Numbered from the stretch's first letter, positions 1 through 7,299 are shown. The stretch is DNA of 28,454 nt from an uncultured Collinsella sp. (GCA_902478995.1 CABSNF010000017.1:1-28454), one strand, 5' to 3'. Notes: generated from the letters alone by a model not told the origin. Program-made: numbers and translations.

Positions 1-9
1 CGTTTGTCT

Positions 10-54
10 CCACCCGCGTAGCGGGTGGTTCAAAGCTGGCCGCTGCGCGGCCAG
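10..54. repeat. Two adjacent short hairpins at the left edge
   Basis: Two stem-loops lie side by side: CCACCCGC-gta-GCGGGTGG (10-28) and CTGGCCGC-tgc-GCGGCCAG (36-54), each with an 8-bp stem and a 3-nt loop. No T-run follows on either strand, so they are not obvious terminators. They probably belong to an interspersed palindromic repeat, which would fit a contig breaking here. Function unknown. Confidence 0.4.
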
Positions 55-68
55 CGGACTAAAGTCTT

Positions 69-111
69 GAACAAAATACGGCCCCGCAGCTCAATAAGCT
101 GCGGGGCCGTA
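69..111 (-). terminator. Intrinsic terminator of the EIIC-EIIB gene
   Basis: A perfect 15-bp stem (77-91 with 97-111, loop CAATA) is followed on the minus strand by TTTTGTTC. It lies 36 bp past the stop codon of the upstream-reading PTS gene. Confidence 0.8.
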
Positions 112-146
112 CTATACACCGACGAATCAACGACGGAGTGCATCCA

Positions 147-1841
147 CTATTTGGCCAGCTCCTGAACGATCCAGTCAATTGCACCTTCGGGATCGTTGGT
201 AAGGTCGATATACTCCTTGCCCCTTGTGGTGAGCAGTTTAATTCCAAGGCGATCGGTATCAGCCTTCATGGCGTCATAGTACATGCGTGCCTGGGGCGCC
301 AGAACAATCACGTTGTACTGATCCATCGTCTCATAGTGGCTTCCGTACGCACCGGACTGAGAAACCAGATCGATACCCTTAGCAGCGGCACCTTCGCGAA
401 GAGCATTTGCCAAGAGAGTCGAAGTGCCGGCACCCTGGCAAAGCACAAGCACGCGGATCTGCTCCGCCTTGTCCTTTACCGCCTCGAGAGCTTTTGCGAC
501 ATTTTCCTGTGCGGCAATAGCATTTGCATCCGAGTTTCCTGCAGTCTCCTTTGCAGACTCTTCCAAACAAAGCTGATGGTCATACGCCTTGCAGAACGGA
601 TAGTAAATCACAAAGTCAACGACCAACAGCACTGCCATCAATACGAGAGAACGCAGATCGAGACCCGTGGTGAGGAACGCACCAATTGGGCCGGGAAGCG
701 CCCACGGCATGGTATACATGGGGGCGTTCATTCCAATGACGTCAATGAAAAATTTACCGATAATGGCGTTGACCATAGGAGCCACTAGGAAGGGCACGAA
801 CATATAGGGATTGAGAACAATCGGCATACCGAAGATAACGGGCTCGTTAACTCCAAAAATCACCGGGATAATCGATGCCTTGCCCATGGCTTTAAGCTGC
901 TTGGAGCGCATAAACATGATCAGGATAATAGGAACGATGAACGTGCAGCCAGAACCGCCCAGACCGCCGATGAAGCTTGTAAAGTCCTGCGTAAGAGCAA
1001 TTGACGGGTGTCCACCTGCTTGGAAAACCTCAAGATTGGTAACGGTATTGCCGTAGAGCGCAGCATTGATCGGACTCATGACAACCGAAGCACCGTGGAT
1101 ACCCATAAATTGGAAAAGTGCGACCGCGCCTTCGATAAGCGCCATGCCAGGATAGGTGTCGACCGCGGAGAACAGCGGCGAGATGAGAGCGGATACCAAA
1201 TTGGCGAACGGCACAGCAAGCAGCTTGCGGCTCGCAAGATCGATAAAAGCGCACGCAAGGATCGAAAACCCAAATGCAAAGATATCGCGAAAACTCTGCG
1301 CAATAGAGCCAGGGACCTCTTTGGGGAGCTTGATCGTCACATTATGGCTAATGCACACCTTATAGATATTAACGGTCAAGAATGCGGCTACGAACGCGGC
1401 GAGAAAACCCTTGGTTCCCATATAGCCGGTTTCAAAAACAGATGTATCTGCTCCGCCAATCGAGACAACATCGTTCGTCACCGATAGCAAGAGCATGCCG
1501 CACATGGCACAAACCATGCACGAGGTGGGGTTGAGAGATTTGCCCGAAGGCATGCGACGGTTCATCGACATGGCAAGTGAGCTCGCCGTGGTGCCGGCCA
1601 CCATAATGCCAAGAAGCCCCATGGTATATGCATAGATTTTATTGAAGAAATCCAGCACCTCAGACGGAAGCGTGATGCCTACATAGGCAGGGAGCGTCGA
1701 AAGAAGAAGGAACAGGCTCGAGAACAGCACAATTGGCATATTCGAGAGAAAGCCATCCTTAATCGCCACCAGATAAATGTTCCTCGAGATTTTGTCGAAG
1801 AGGGGCTGGTGTTTTTCAAGGAATTTGACGATAGCGTCCAT
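147..1841 (-). CDS. PTS EIIC-EIIB fusion permease, lactose/cellobiose family
   Basis: Sugar-specific membrane permease of the phosphotransferase system fused to its EIIB phosphocarrier; it would import and phosphorylate a sugar. The first ~430 residues are a hydrophobic EIIC domain with several membrane spans and the conserved stretch FGVNEPVIFGMP. After a polar linker, the last ~100 residues form EIIB with the phospho-cysteine loop VLCQGAGTS (Cys468 of 564). The start chosen is the ATG giving MDAIVKF, because AAAGGA lies 6 nt upstream; a longer frame to 1871 exists but its start has no Shine-Dalgarno. No EIIA gene is nearby, so that component must come from elsewhere. It is divergent from a DUF7916-type gene and a GntR regulator, which probably form one regulon with it. 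The substrate cannot be told from sequence; a beta-glucoside or similar disaccharide is only a guess. Confidence 0.88.
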   Translation of the reverse strand: MDAIVKFLEKHQPLFDKISRNIYLVAIKDGFLSNMPIVLFSSLFLLLSTLPAYVGITLPSEVLDFFNKIYAYTMGLLGIMVAGTTASSLAMSMNRRMPSGKSLNPTSCMVCAMCGMLLLSVTNDVVSIGGADTSVFETGYMGTKGFLAAFVAAFLTVNIYKVCISHNVTIKLPKEVPGSIAQSFRDIFAFGFSILACAFIDLASRKLLAVPFANLVSALISPLFSAVDTYPGMALIEGAVALFQFMGIHGASVVMSPINAALYGNTVTNLEVFQAGGHPSIALTQDFTSFIGGLGGSGCTFIVPIILIMFMRSKQLKAMGKASIIPVIFGVNEPVIFGMPIVLNPYMFVPFLVAPMVNAIIGKFFIDVIGMNAPMYTMPWALPGPIGAFLTTGLDLRSLVLMAVLLVVDFVIYYPFCKAYDHQLCLEESAKETAGNSDANAIAAQENVAKALEAVKDKAEQIRVLVLCQGAGTSTLLANALREGAAAKGIDLVSQSGAYGSHYETMDQYNVIVLAPQARMYYDAMKADTDRLGIKLLTTRGKEYIDLTNDPEGAIDWIVQELAK

Positions 1842-1909
1842 AACACATCCTTTCATGATTCCCGGGCACACAACGATTTATCCGGACTCAACCGTCGTCG
1901 TCCCCGTTT

Positions 1910-1933
1910 GTATCCACTTATGTAAGTGAATAC
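1910..1933. promoter_or_regulatory. 24-bp palindrome in the leader of the PTS EIIC-EIIB gene
   Basis: GTATCCACTTA-TG-TAAGTGAATAC: 10 of 11 arm positions are complementary. It lies about 70 bp upstream of the permease start codon, downstream of the likely promoter. It could be an operator for the neighbouring GntR regulator or a leader hairpin; the sequence does not separate these. Confidence 0.45.
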
Positions 1934-2025
1934 GTTCTTGTGCGAAATGTAATATCATTTGCGCGATTTGTCATAACCAATTCTTTTTCCGCTTTGTCGA
2001 TATGTCAAGAATTCAAATACTTATT

Positions 2026-2111
2026 CGGTGAACGGTAGTTGATTAATTTAAGGTTTTCCCAGCTAGGGCCTATTTTTCCGAGCAGTACAATAAGTTTGCA
2101 ACCGTTCACCG
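2026..2111. repeat. Inverted pair of CGGTGAACGGT, first locus
   Basis: CGGTGAACGGT (2026-2036) is matched exactly in reverse complement by ACCGTTCACCG (2101-2111), 64 nt away. The right copy sits between the -35 and -10 hexamers of the plus-strand promoter. The same pair recurs at 17839-17868 upstream of the other PTS locus, so it is likely a binding site for a shared regulator. Confidence 0.6.
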
Positions 2112-2123
2112 ATTGGATATAAC
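2096..2123 (+). promoter_or_regulatory. Promoter of the DUF7916-type gene
   Basis: TTGCAA (2096-2101), 16 nt, TATAAC (2118-2123). An 11-bp copy of the ACCGTTCACCG site lies in the spacer and an 18-bp palindrome starts 10 bp downstream, which fits repression at this promoter. Confidence 0.5.
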
Positions 2124-2132
2124 ATATTGAAT

Positions 2133-2150
2133 ATATTGTTGTAACAATAT
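2133..2150. promoter_or_regulatory. Perfect palindrome, candidate GntR operator
   Basis: ATATTGTT-GT-AACAATAT is perfectly symmetric and lies between the predicted promoter and the DUF7916-type start codon. AT-rich TTGTN(2-4)ACAA palindromes are typical of GntR/UTRA regulators, and such a gene lies directly downstream (3190-3909). Assignment to that regulator is inference. Confidence 0.5.
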
Positions 2151-2196
2151 TAGAGACAATGTCACAAGCCTGTCGTTCTAGTCAAAGGAAGTAACA

Positions 2197-3117
2197 ATGC
2201 CCAAACGATTACTGAACATGTCCGCATCCGATTTTGCCGCCACGTCACCCATGGATCTAAAACAGGCAATTCTGGCTTCCGAGGGACGTACCATCATGGC
2301 GGAAAACGTACCCTCTTCCCAATTTCTCGGCGGCGTTACTAATGCAGAAATCGAACGTGCCGCAGGTGCCGACCTGCTTCTGTTTAACGCGCTCGATGTG
2401 TTCGATCCAGTTATTGCCGGTATTCCAGATGATCTCAATGAAAACCCGGTCACTTGGGTGAAGCGAGCATGCGGAAGGCCCATTGGCGTCAATCTGGAGC
2501 CAGTTGATAACGAGGCAGAGATGTCTGAATCCCGAACGGAAATCCCCATGGGTCGTCGCGTCTCTCCCAAGACCTTAGAAAAGGCTAACGAACTCGGATT
2601 TGATTTTATCTGCCTGACGGGCAACCCTGGAACCGGCGTCTCCAACGATGCAATCGCCCATTCGATTAAACTCTCCAAAGAGCATTTCAATGGCCTGGTC
2701 ATAGCCGGAAAAATGCATGGAGCGGGCGTTGCAGAACCTGTCATGACGCTCGAAATTGCGCGCAAGTTTGTTGACCTCGGCGTCGATATCCTTCTCGTGC
2801 CAGCCCCCTACACCGTCCCTTGCTTCCAAGAAGCAGACCTGCGCGCCATCGTAGACTTTGTACGATCCCACAACGTAGGCAAGTCAATTGAAGAGAAAGT
2901 TCTCGTCATGGCGGCGAACGGGACGAGTCAAGACTCCTGCGACAGCGAGACCATTAAGAAAATAGGCCTTGCAGCAAAAGCAGCCGGCGCTGACCTCCAA
3001 CATATCGGGGACTCCATGAACGGTATTTGCCTGCCCCAGAATATCTTCACGCTCGGACAAGCCCTTCGTGGATACAGGCATCAGATCGTCATGCTGAGCC
3101 GCTCTGTGATACGTTAA
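2197..3117 (+). CDS. DUF7916-type protein, TIM-barrel-like, function unknown
   Basis: 306 aa. I recognise the family from its N-terminal KRLLxM...EGRTxxAE, central GxxRPxGxNLEP and TGNPGTGVSNDAI, then AGKMHGAG, LLVPAPYTVP, NGTSQ and HIGDS motifs. It is sometimes labelled PEP phosphonomutase-like, now DUF7916; its chemistry is undescribed to my knowledge. The pattern of short beta strands each followed by a Gly/Asp-rich loop suggests a (beta/alpha)8 barrel binding a phosphorylated ligand. AAAGGAAG precedes the ATG at good spacing. It is divergent from a PTS permease and followed 72 bp later by a GntR regulator, so a role in processing the imported sugar phosphate is the simplest inference. The C-terminus is full length for the family. 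Confidence 0.75.
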   Translation: MPKRLLNMSASDFAATSPMDLKQAILASEGRTIMAENVPSSQFLGGVTNAEIERAAGADLLLFNALDVFDPVIAGIPDDLNENPVTWVKRACGRPIGVNLEPVDNEAEMSESRTEIPMGRRVSPKTLEKANELGFDFICLTGNPGTGVSNDAIAHSIKLSKEHFNGLVIAGKMHGAGVAEPVMTLEIARKFVDLGVDILLVPAPYTVPCFQEADLRAIVDFVRSHNVGKSIEEKVLVMAANGTSQDSCDSETIKKIGLAAKAAGADLQHIGDSMNGICLPQNIFTLGQALRGYRHQIVMLSRSVIR

Positions 3118-3189
3118 GGTTACCTTGCCCACGTTACATCCCGACTGAGGCAACCATCAGGTATAACCAACATGCAAACTGAGGCTCTA

Positions 3190-3909
3190 ATGCTCGATAC
3201 ACACGAAAAACGGCCACTCTATTTACAGCTCACCGACGCGCTGCTCAAGCAGATCATCGATGAATATCAAGCAGACGATAAACTTCCAACAGAAATGGAA
3301 CTCTGCGACGAATACGCCGTAAGCAGAACAACCGTCCGACTTGCCATGAGTGAGCTGGAGCGTCGTGGAAGTATCTATCGAATCCAAGGTAAGGGATCGT
3401 TTGTTGCACCGAAACGCGTTAGCGAGCTCAATTCACTTTTAGACTTTGACTTTACAAGCCATTGCGATGGCGTTGATCCGGATGCCATCACCAAACATTT
3501 CGGCGGCCTCACATCAGGTCGTCCAATTTCCGTAATGATGCTCCAACAATTTGGATGTCAAAGTCGCGATGAAATTCAGCGTCTTGAATTGACCTACGAA
3601 CTTGAAGGCAGCTTCATAGGCGCTGATACGTTCTTCATTTCAAAGTCACGCGTTCCGAATAACCAGTTAGATTTTCAGGCATTTAGCAGAATCATGGACG
3701 ACTTGTCCAAGTCTATCCAATCTGTTAGGGAAAGCTATAGAGCACGTCAGCTTAGCGATTCCGAAGCCAGTAATTATGGTGTTGCAAAACTTCCGGTCAT
3801 CGAACTGACTCATTATGCTTACGACTCCGGAGGCAAACTAATCTCAATTGTCTGCCGCACCGTCTTAACTGGGCGAATCCCTTATCAAAACTTTATTTTC
3901 AAGTCCTAA
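3190..3909 (+). CDS. GntR/UTRA-family transcriptional regulator
   Basis: About 239 aa. The N-terminal winged helix is clear (RPLYLQLTDALLKQII..., LPTEMELCDEYAVSRTTVR, wing GKGSFV), followed by a UTRA effector domain that usually binds a sugar phosphate. The start at 3190 is preferred because GAGG lies 5 nt upstream; an in-frame ATG at 3172 is possible. Downstream of the DUF7916-type gene on the same strand and probably co-transcribed with it, it is likely the local regulator of that gene and of the divergent PTS permease, through palindromes at 1910-1933 and 2133-2150. Confidence 0.82.
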   Translation: MLDTHEKRPLYLQLTDALLKQIIDEYQADDKLPTEMELCDEYAVSRTTVRLAMSELERRGSIYRIQGKGSFVAPKRVSELNSLLDFDFTSHCDGVDPDAITKHFGGLTSGRPISVMMLQQFGCQSRDEIQRLELTYELEGSFIGADTFFISKSRVPNNQLDFQAFSRIMDDLSKSIQSVRESYRARQLSDSEASNYGVAKLPVIELTHYAYDSGGKLISIVCRTVLTGRIPYQNFIFKS

Positions 3910-3922
3910 TGTTCTTTTTCTT

Positions 3923-4062
3923 TTGTCTCGATCTGTAACACGTAGCCGAGTTTTTAAGTCCTAACCGTTACAGATCGAGACAAACAAGGTAGGCCCCGCC
4001 GAATTGTCTCAATTTGTAACATCTGGTTGGTGGTTTCACCCCTACCTGTTACAGGTTGAGAC
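3923..4062. repeat. Tandem pair of large inverted repeats
   Basis: Unit 1 has perfect 17-bp arms, TTGTCTCGATCTGTAAC (3923-3939) and its complement (3967-3983), with a 27-nt loop. Unit 2 has similar 18-bp arms (4004-4021 and 4045-4062) with three mismatches. Both arms share the core TTGTCTCRATYTGTAAC, so the units are copies of one family. They sit between convergent genes and may block read-through, but neither has a T-run. Probably an interspersed genomic repeat. Confidence 0.7.
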
Positions 4063-4181
4063 GATTTGATAGTGGAGTCCTTATTTGCGCGTCATATCGC
4101 GTAGCGCTGACACGCTGGTTTCCACAATGACAGGAGGTAAAAGTCCTCCCGCATCACCCGTTGGCAATCCCGTAGCGATAA

Positions 4182-4946
4182 CTAGCAAATAACCTGCGTG
4201 TGTTCCTCGATGGCGGCACGATCCTCGGCGGCGATGCCCGGCTCGCACACCACGGAGTCCAAATTGTCCAGGCGGCAGAAGGTGTAGAAGTCGCGCTTGC
4301 CGATCTTGCTGGAGTCGGCGATCAGATAGCGCGAGTCGGCCTTGCTAAAGGCGAGCTGCTGGATGCGGCCCTCTTCCATATTGGATGTAGACACGTCGCC
4401 GTCCAGAATGCCGTTGGCACCGATAAACGCCGCGTCGATGCCCAGCGCACGCAGGGTATCCTCGGCCGTTGGTCCCACAAAAGCGGCGGTGCGGCGACGG
4501 TACATGCCGCCCACCAGGCACAGGTCGCAGTCTTCGCGCGCCTCGAGCAGGTTAAACACCGAAAGCGAATTGGTCACAATGCGCAGGCGAAACGCCGGCA
4601 GCATCGAGGCCATCTGCTCAACCGTGGTGCCCGTGCCCAAAAAGATGGTCGAGCCTTCCTCGATAAGCTCCACAGAACGGCGCGCAATCTGCAACTTTTC
4701 CTCGGCATGCTTCGCGCGCTTTTCGCTGTGCGAATACTCATGGCGCAGCATAGCGTGTGGACGGCCCTGCGCACTGCGGGCTCCGCCGTGCACGCGCTCG
4801 ATCTCGCCCAGGCTCGCAAGCTCCTCAAGATCACGGCGGATCGTCATATCCGAGACACCTAACGCATCCGAAATCTCCTTGACCGAGACCGTTCCCTGTT
4901 CCTCGAGCAGCTGCCGAACCTTATCCTGTCGCTCCGCTTTAATCAC
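4182..4946 (-). CDS. DeoR/GlpR-family sugar-phosphate-responsive repressor
   Basis: About 254 aa. N-terminal DeoR helix-turn-helix (RQDKVRQLLEEQGTVSVKEI..LGVSDMTIRRDLEEL, HGGA), then the DeoR C-terminal sensor with FLGTGTT, IVTNS, LVGG, TAEDTL and ADSSKIGK motifs, a domain that binds phosphorylated sugars. A GTG start at 4946 is chosen because GAGGA lies 7 nt upstream; the longer GTG at 4973 has no clear Shine-Dalgarno. It is divergent from galM, with 205 bp between. Its target is not shown; galM is the obvious candidate. Confidence 0.82.
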   Translation of the reverse strand: MIKAERQDKVRQLLEEQGTVSVKEISDALGVSDMTIRRDLEELASLGEIERVHGGARSAQGRPHAMLRHEYSHSEKRAKHAEEKLQIARRSVELIEEGSTIFLGTGTTVEQMASMLPAFRLRIVTNSLSVFNLLEAREDCDLCLVGGMYRRRTAAFVGPTAEDTLRALGIDAAFIGANGILDGDVSTSNMEEGRIQQLAFSKADSRYLIADSSKIGKRDFYTFCRLDNLDSVVCEPGIAAEDRAAIEEHTQVIC

Positions 4947-5151
4947 GATGAGTCCTCGCTGTTCCACGCTCACGTCAATTCAAACAATAACGAACAAATT
5001 GTATCAGACTCGCGCGCGTCAGAAATGAACGCCCGCACAGCTCCAATCATCACTTTTTTGAGAAAAATACCCCCTGCTTTAGTGGGGTGTAGTGATAATC
5101 TCGCCTGTTCGCGCTACAGTTTGTCAGAAATACCTCGATGTTAGGAACCAA

Positions 5152-6204
5152 ATGATCACTTCCGAGCTTTTCGGCACCGCGCCGTGCGGTACCCCCGTTC
5201 ATCGTTACACCCTCAACGGGCCCGAGATCTGCGTTCGCATTATGGACTATGGCGCCACCGTGTTGGGCATCGACGTGCCCGATATCCCCGGCAACGTGCG
5301 CGATGTGGTGCTGGGCTTCGATAAGCTCGAGGATTACTTTGACAACCCCGCCTGCTTTGGCGCGACCATCGGACCTGTGGCCAACCGCACTGCAGGTGCC
5401 ACGATCACCATCGCCGGCACGGACTGGCATATGCCCGCCAACGAGGGCGCCAACAACCTGCACAGCGATCTTAAGCATGGTCTGCACAAGCGTGTGTGGG
5501 ACGTTGAGCTCGACGAGGTCCACAATGCCGTGCGCATGACCACCTCGCTTGAGGATGGCGAGCTGGGCCTTCCCGGCAACCGAGCCTTTACGGCCGTGTT
5601 TACCGTGACGCGTACCGGCTGCTTCCGTATCGAATATGGCTGCGAGAGCGATCGCGCCACGTACGTGTCCATGACCAACCACACGTACTTTAACCTTGCC
5701 GGTCATAACGCCGGCATGGACTGCGAGCACTTCTTTGTTGCTAACGCTGCCCACTACCTGCCCATCAACGAGCAGAACATCCCCACCGGCGAGATCGCTC
5801 CCGTCGAGGGCACGCCGTTTGACTTCCGTGAGCTGCGCCCCGTCGCACCCGGCATGGAGGCCGACGACCCGCAGATTAAGCAGGCACGCGGCTACGACCA
5901 CTGCTTGTGCATCGATGACTATCAGTACGGTCGCAACCTGCGCCGCGCCCTGCATGTCGAGGAGATGTGGACCGGCCGCGAGCTGGACTACTACACCACC
6001 GCTCCGGGTGTGCAGCTCTACACCGGCAACTGGCTGGGCGACGAGCACGCCAAGGACGATGCCAACTATGACTGGGGCGCCGGCTTTGCCCTCGAGGCCG
6101 AGATGTACCCCGACACGCCGCACCAGCCGCTGTTCCCGCAGGGCATTGTGGGCCCGGGTCACCCCTACAGCAATGTGATCGAATACCACTTTATGAGGCA
6201 CTAA
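5152..6204 (+). CDS. galM: Aldose 1-epimerase (galactose mutarotase)
   Basis: 350 aa, normal family length. It interconverts alpha and beta anomers of galactose and related aldoses in the cytoplasm. Family motifs are GPVANRTAGA, NNLHSD (His104), TNHTYFNLAG (catalytic His177), YDH near 250 and ALEAEMYPDTPHQPLFP, where Glu315 fits the catalytic base. The ATG at 5152 is used because AGGA lies 6 nt upstream; the longer frame to 5092 has no such site. It ends with its own terminator, so it is probably monocistronic. The divergent DeoR regulator suggests sugar control. It may serve galactose release from host or dietary glycans. Confidence 0.9.
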   Translation: MITSELFGTAPCGTPVHRYTLNGPEICVRIMDYGATVLGIDVPDIPGNVRDVVLGFDKLEDYFDNPACFGATIGPVANRTAGATITIAGTDWHMPANEGANNLHSDLKHGLHKRVWDVELDEVHNAVRMTTSLEDGELGLPGNRAFTAVFTVTRTGCFRIEYGCESDRATYVSMTNHTYFNLAGHNAGMDCEHFFVANAAHYLPINEQNIPTGEIAPVEGTPFDFRELRPVAPGMEADDPQIKQARGYDHCLCIDDYQYGRNLRRALHVEEMWTGRELDYYTTAPGVQLYTGNWLGDEHAKDDANYDWGAGFALEAEMYPDTPHQPLFPQGIVGPGHPYSNVIEYHFMRH

Positions 6205-6230
6205 GCCCATAACGCAACATATCGCACAGC

Positions 6231-6264
6231 AACGCCCGCCGGCACCACCGCCGACGGGCGTTTT
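6231..6264 (+). terminator. Terminator of galM
   Basis: AACGCCCG (6231-6238) pairs with CGGGCGTT (6255-6262), with an inner CGGC/GCCG stem, followed by TTTT. It lies 27 bp past the galM stop. Confidence 0.8.
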
Positions 6265-6269
6265 GCTGC

Positions 6270-6453
6270 CTAGTCATTGGGGACGTTCTTAAATGACTAG
6301 TCGTTGGGGACAGTCTTTAACGTTTGGCAAGAAAGACTGTCCCCACCTGCCGGCACTTGGGGACGTTCCTAAAAGGCCGGCACATAAGGAACGTCCCCAA
6401 GTGCCAAGGGTGTCCCGCTTGACTAGTCATTTAAGAACGTCCCCAATGACTAG
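6270..6453. repeat. Nested inverted-repeat element with three stem pairs
   Basis: The outer arms are a perfect 33-bp inverted repeat (6270-6302 and 6421-6453). Inside are a 14-bp pair (6305-6318 with 6332-6345) and a 19-bp pair (6352-6370 with 6387-6405). All carry the core TGGGGAC(A/G)(T/G)TC, so one module has been copied or inserted within another. The right outer arm runs into the 3' end of the orphan EIIB gene and supplies its last codons and stop. Likely a nonautonomous palindromic mobile repeat. Confidence 0.75.
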
Positions 6454-6921
6454 TTGGATGGGGTCGGGGTTGGAGCTGGGGAGGTAACGGATTTCTAGCT
6501 CTATGCCGAGTTCTTGTAGCTCTTTGAAGGCAACGATGTCCGTATCGTCTACGGCGACTGCGGGCGTTATGGGGTGCTTGCCCTCCCCTGCCTGCATATG
6601 CCCAATGCTGATCTTGGTGATCGGCACACCGCCCTTAACCAGCGCGAGCGCATCGGCGGGTGAGGCCACCATGACCAGAATCCATTGGCGCGGCGTTGCG
6701 GTATGAATGATGTCGATGGTCCTTTGCACCGAGAAAAACCGCGTCCACACGCCCTCGGGCGCCGCCACCCTCATAGGCGCCCACTTGCGCGAATCCGCCG
6801 CAATCTCGTCGTTGACGATTAGGACGAGATTGGAACCCATAGCCTCGTTCCACAGCTCAACGTCTTGCCCGTAAATAAACCGGTCATCGATGCGTGTGAG
6901 AAGAATCTTGGGTTGAGCCAT
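6427..6921 (-). CDS. Orphan mannose-family PTS EIIB with missing phospho-histidine
   Basis: 164 aa, closely similar along its length to the complete EIIB at 16172-16654 (shared ILLTRID, MGSNL/LGSNL, ALVKGGVPI, FKELQELGIELEIR). EIIB normally carries phosphate on the His of IDNRLVHGQV; here the segment reads IDDRFIYGQD, so residue 17 is Tyr. Direct phosphotransfer is therefore not expected. No EIIA, EIIC or EIID gene adjoins it. Its last ~8 codons and stop lie in a palindromic repeat, so the C-terminus differs from the paralogue. It could be a regulatory protein or a decaying gene; an intact frame of normal length argues against recent loss. Shine-Dalgarno is weak. Confidence 0.75.
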   Translation of the reverse strand: MAQPKILLTRIDDRFIYGQDVELWNEAMGSNLVLIVNDEIAADSRKWAPMRVAAPEGVWTRFFSVQRTIDIIHTATPRQWILVMVASPADALALVKGGVPITKISIGHMQAGEGKHPITPAVAVDDTDIVAFKELQELGIELEIRYLPSSNPDPIQLVIGDVLK

Positions 6922-7010
6922 CGCTGCCCCATTCTCTTTGAGACCCGTAAGAGCAAGACATCACGTCTCCAATATTAGTGCATTTAAAGTGAGAAAAGCC
7001 GTCAGAACCC

Positions 7011-7039
7011 TTGCGCGGATGCGCGATGTCCCGTATCAT
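7011..7039 (+). promoter_or_regulatory. Promoter of the tRNA-Thr gene
   Basis: TTGCGC (7011-7016), 17 nt, TATCAT (7034-7039). Transcription would start near 7046, about 33 nt before the mature tRNA 5' end. Confidence 0.5.
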
Positions 7040-7078
7040 AGACAGCCGTTGACGCCTCAGTTGCGTCATCACATGGCC

Positions 7079-7154
7079 GCCAGCGTAGCTCAGTTGGTAG
7101 AGCACCGCTCTCGTAAAGCGGGGGTCACCGGTTCGAGCCCGGTCGCTGGCTCCA
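7079..7154 (+). tRNA. tRNA-Thr (anticodon CGT)
   Basis: Full cloverleaf with encoded CCA: acceptor stem GCCAGCG (7079-7085) pairs with CGCTGGC (7144-7150); D arm GCTC-AGTTGGTAGA-GC; anticodon stem CCGCT/AGCGG with loop CTCGTAA, anticodon CGT reading ACG; T arm ACCGG-TTCGAGC-CCGGT. Discriminator T, then CCA (7152-7154). Confidence 0.95.
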
Positions 7155-7165
7155 TTGCACAAGAT

Positions 7166-7188
7166 AGCCGCCTTCGGGCGGCTTTTTT
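7166..7188 (+). terminator. Terminator of tRNA-Thr
   Basis: GCCGCC-TTCG-GGCGGC followed by TTTTTT, 12 bp after the tRNA CCA end. The UUCG-type loop and T-run are typical of an intrinsic terminator. Confidence 0.9.
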
Positions 7189-7251
7189 GTTGCCGATTTA
7201 TCGCACAATGCCAATCCAAGCACAACGCCGCCGGCAACTCCCCTACTCAAC

Positions 7252-7299
7252 AAAAACCCCGCCAGCCGCAATCCCCAAAGGAACCGCGATTAACGGGGC
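7252..7299 (-). terminator. Probable terminator of the yhcH transcript
   Basis: On the minus strand CCCCG (7294-7298) pairs with CGGGG (7257-7261), with an inner CGC/GCG pairing and symmetric internal loops, followed by TTTTT (7252-7256). The stem is imperfect. Confidence 0.45.

Larger units (their letters stand above)
1842..2196. promoter_or_regulatory. Divergent control region with several palindromes
   Basis: This gene-free 355-bp stretch separates the PTS permease from the DUF7916-type gene. It contains a near-perfect 24-bp palindrome (1910-1933), a widely spaced inverted pair of CGGTGAACGGT (2026-2036 and 2101-2111), a plus-strand promoter (2096-2123) and a perfect 18-bp palindrome (2133-2150). 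On the minus strand an extended -10 candidate TGATATTAC lies near 1950-1958. The density of symmetric sites suggests at least two regulators. Confidence 0.6.

Noticed and set aside
2197..3117. Phosphoenolpyruvate mutase or isocitrate lyase
   Set aside because: The EDKxxxKxNS-type active-site motif of that superfamily is not seen; the sequence fits the DUF7916 pattern instead.
5050..6210. 386-codon minus-strand frame across galM
   Set aside because: Antisense shadow of a clearly recognisable mutarotase; the product is a Val/Ala/His-rich string with no family resemblance.
6270..6453. CRISPR array
   Set aside because: The repeats are inverted and nested, of different lengths, with no regular spacers and no cas genes.
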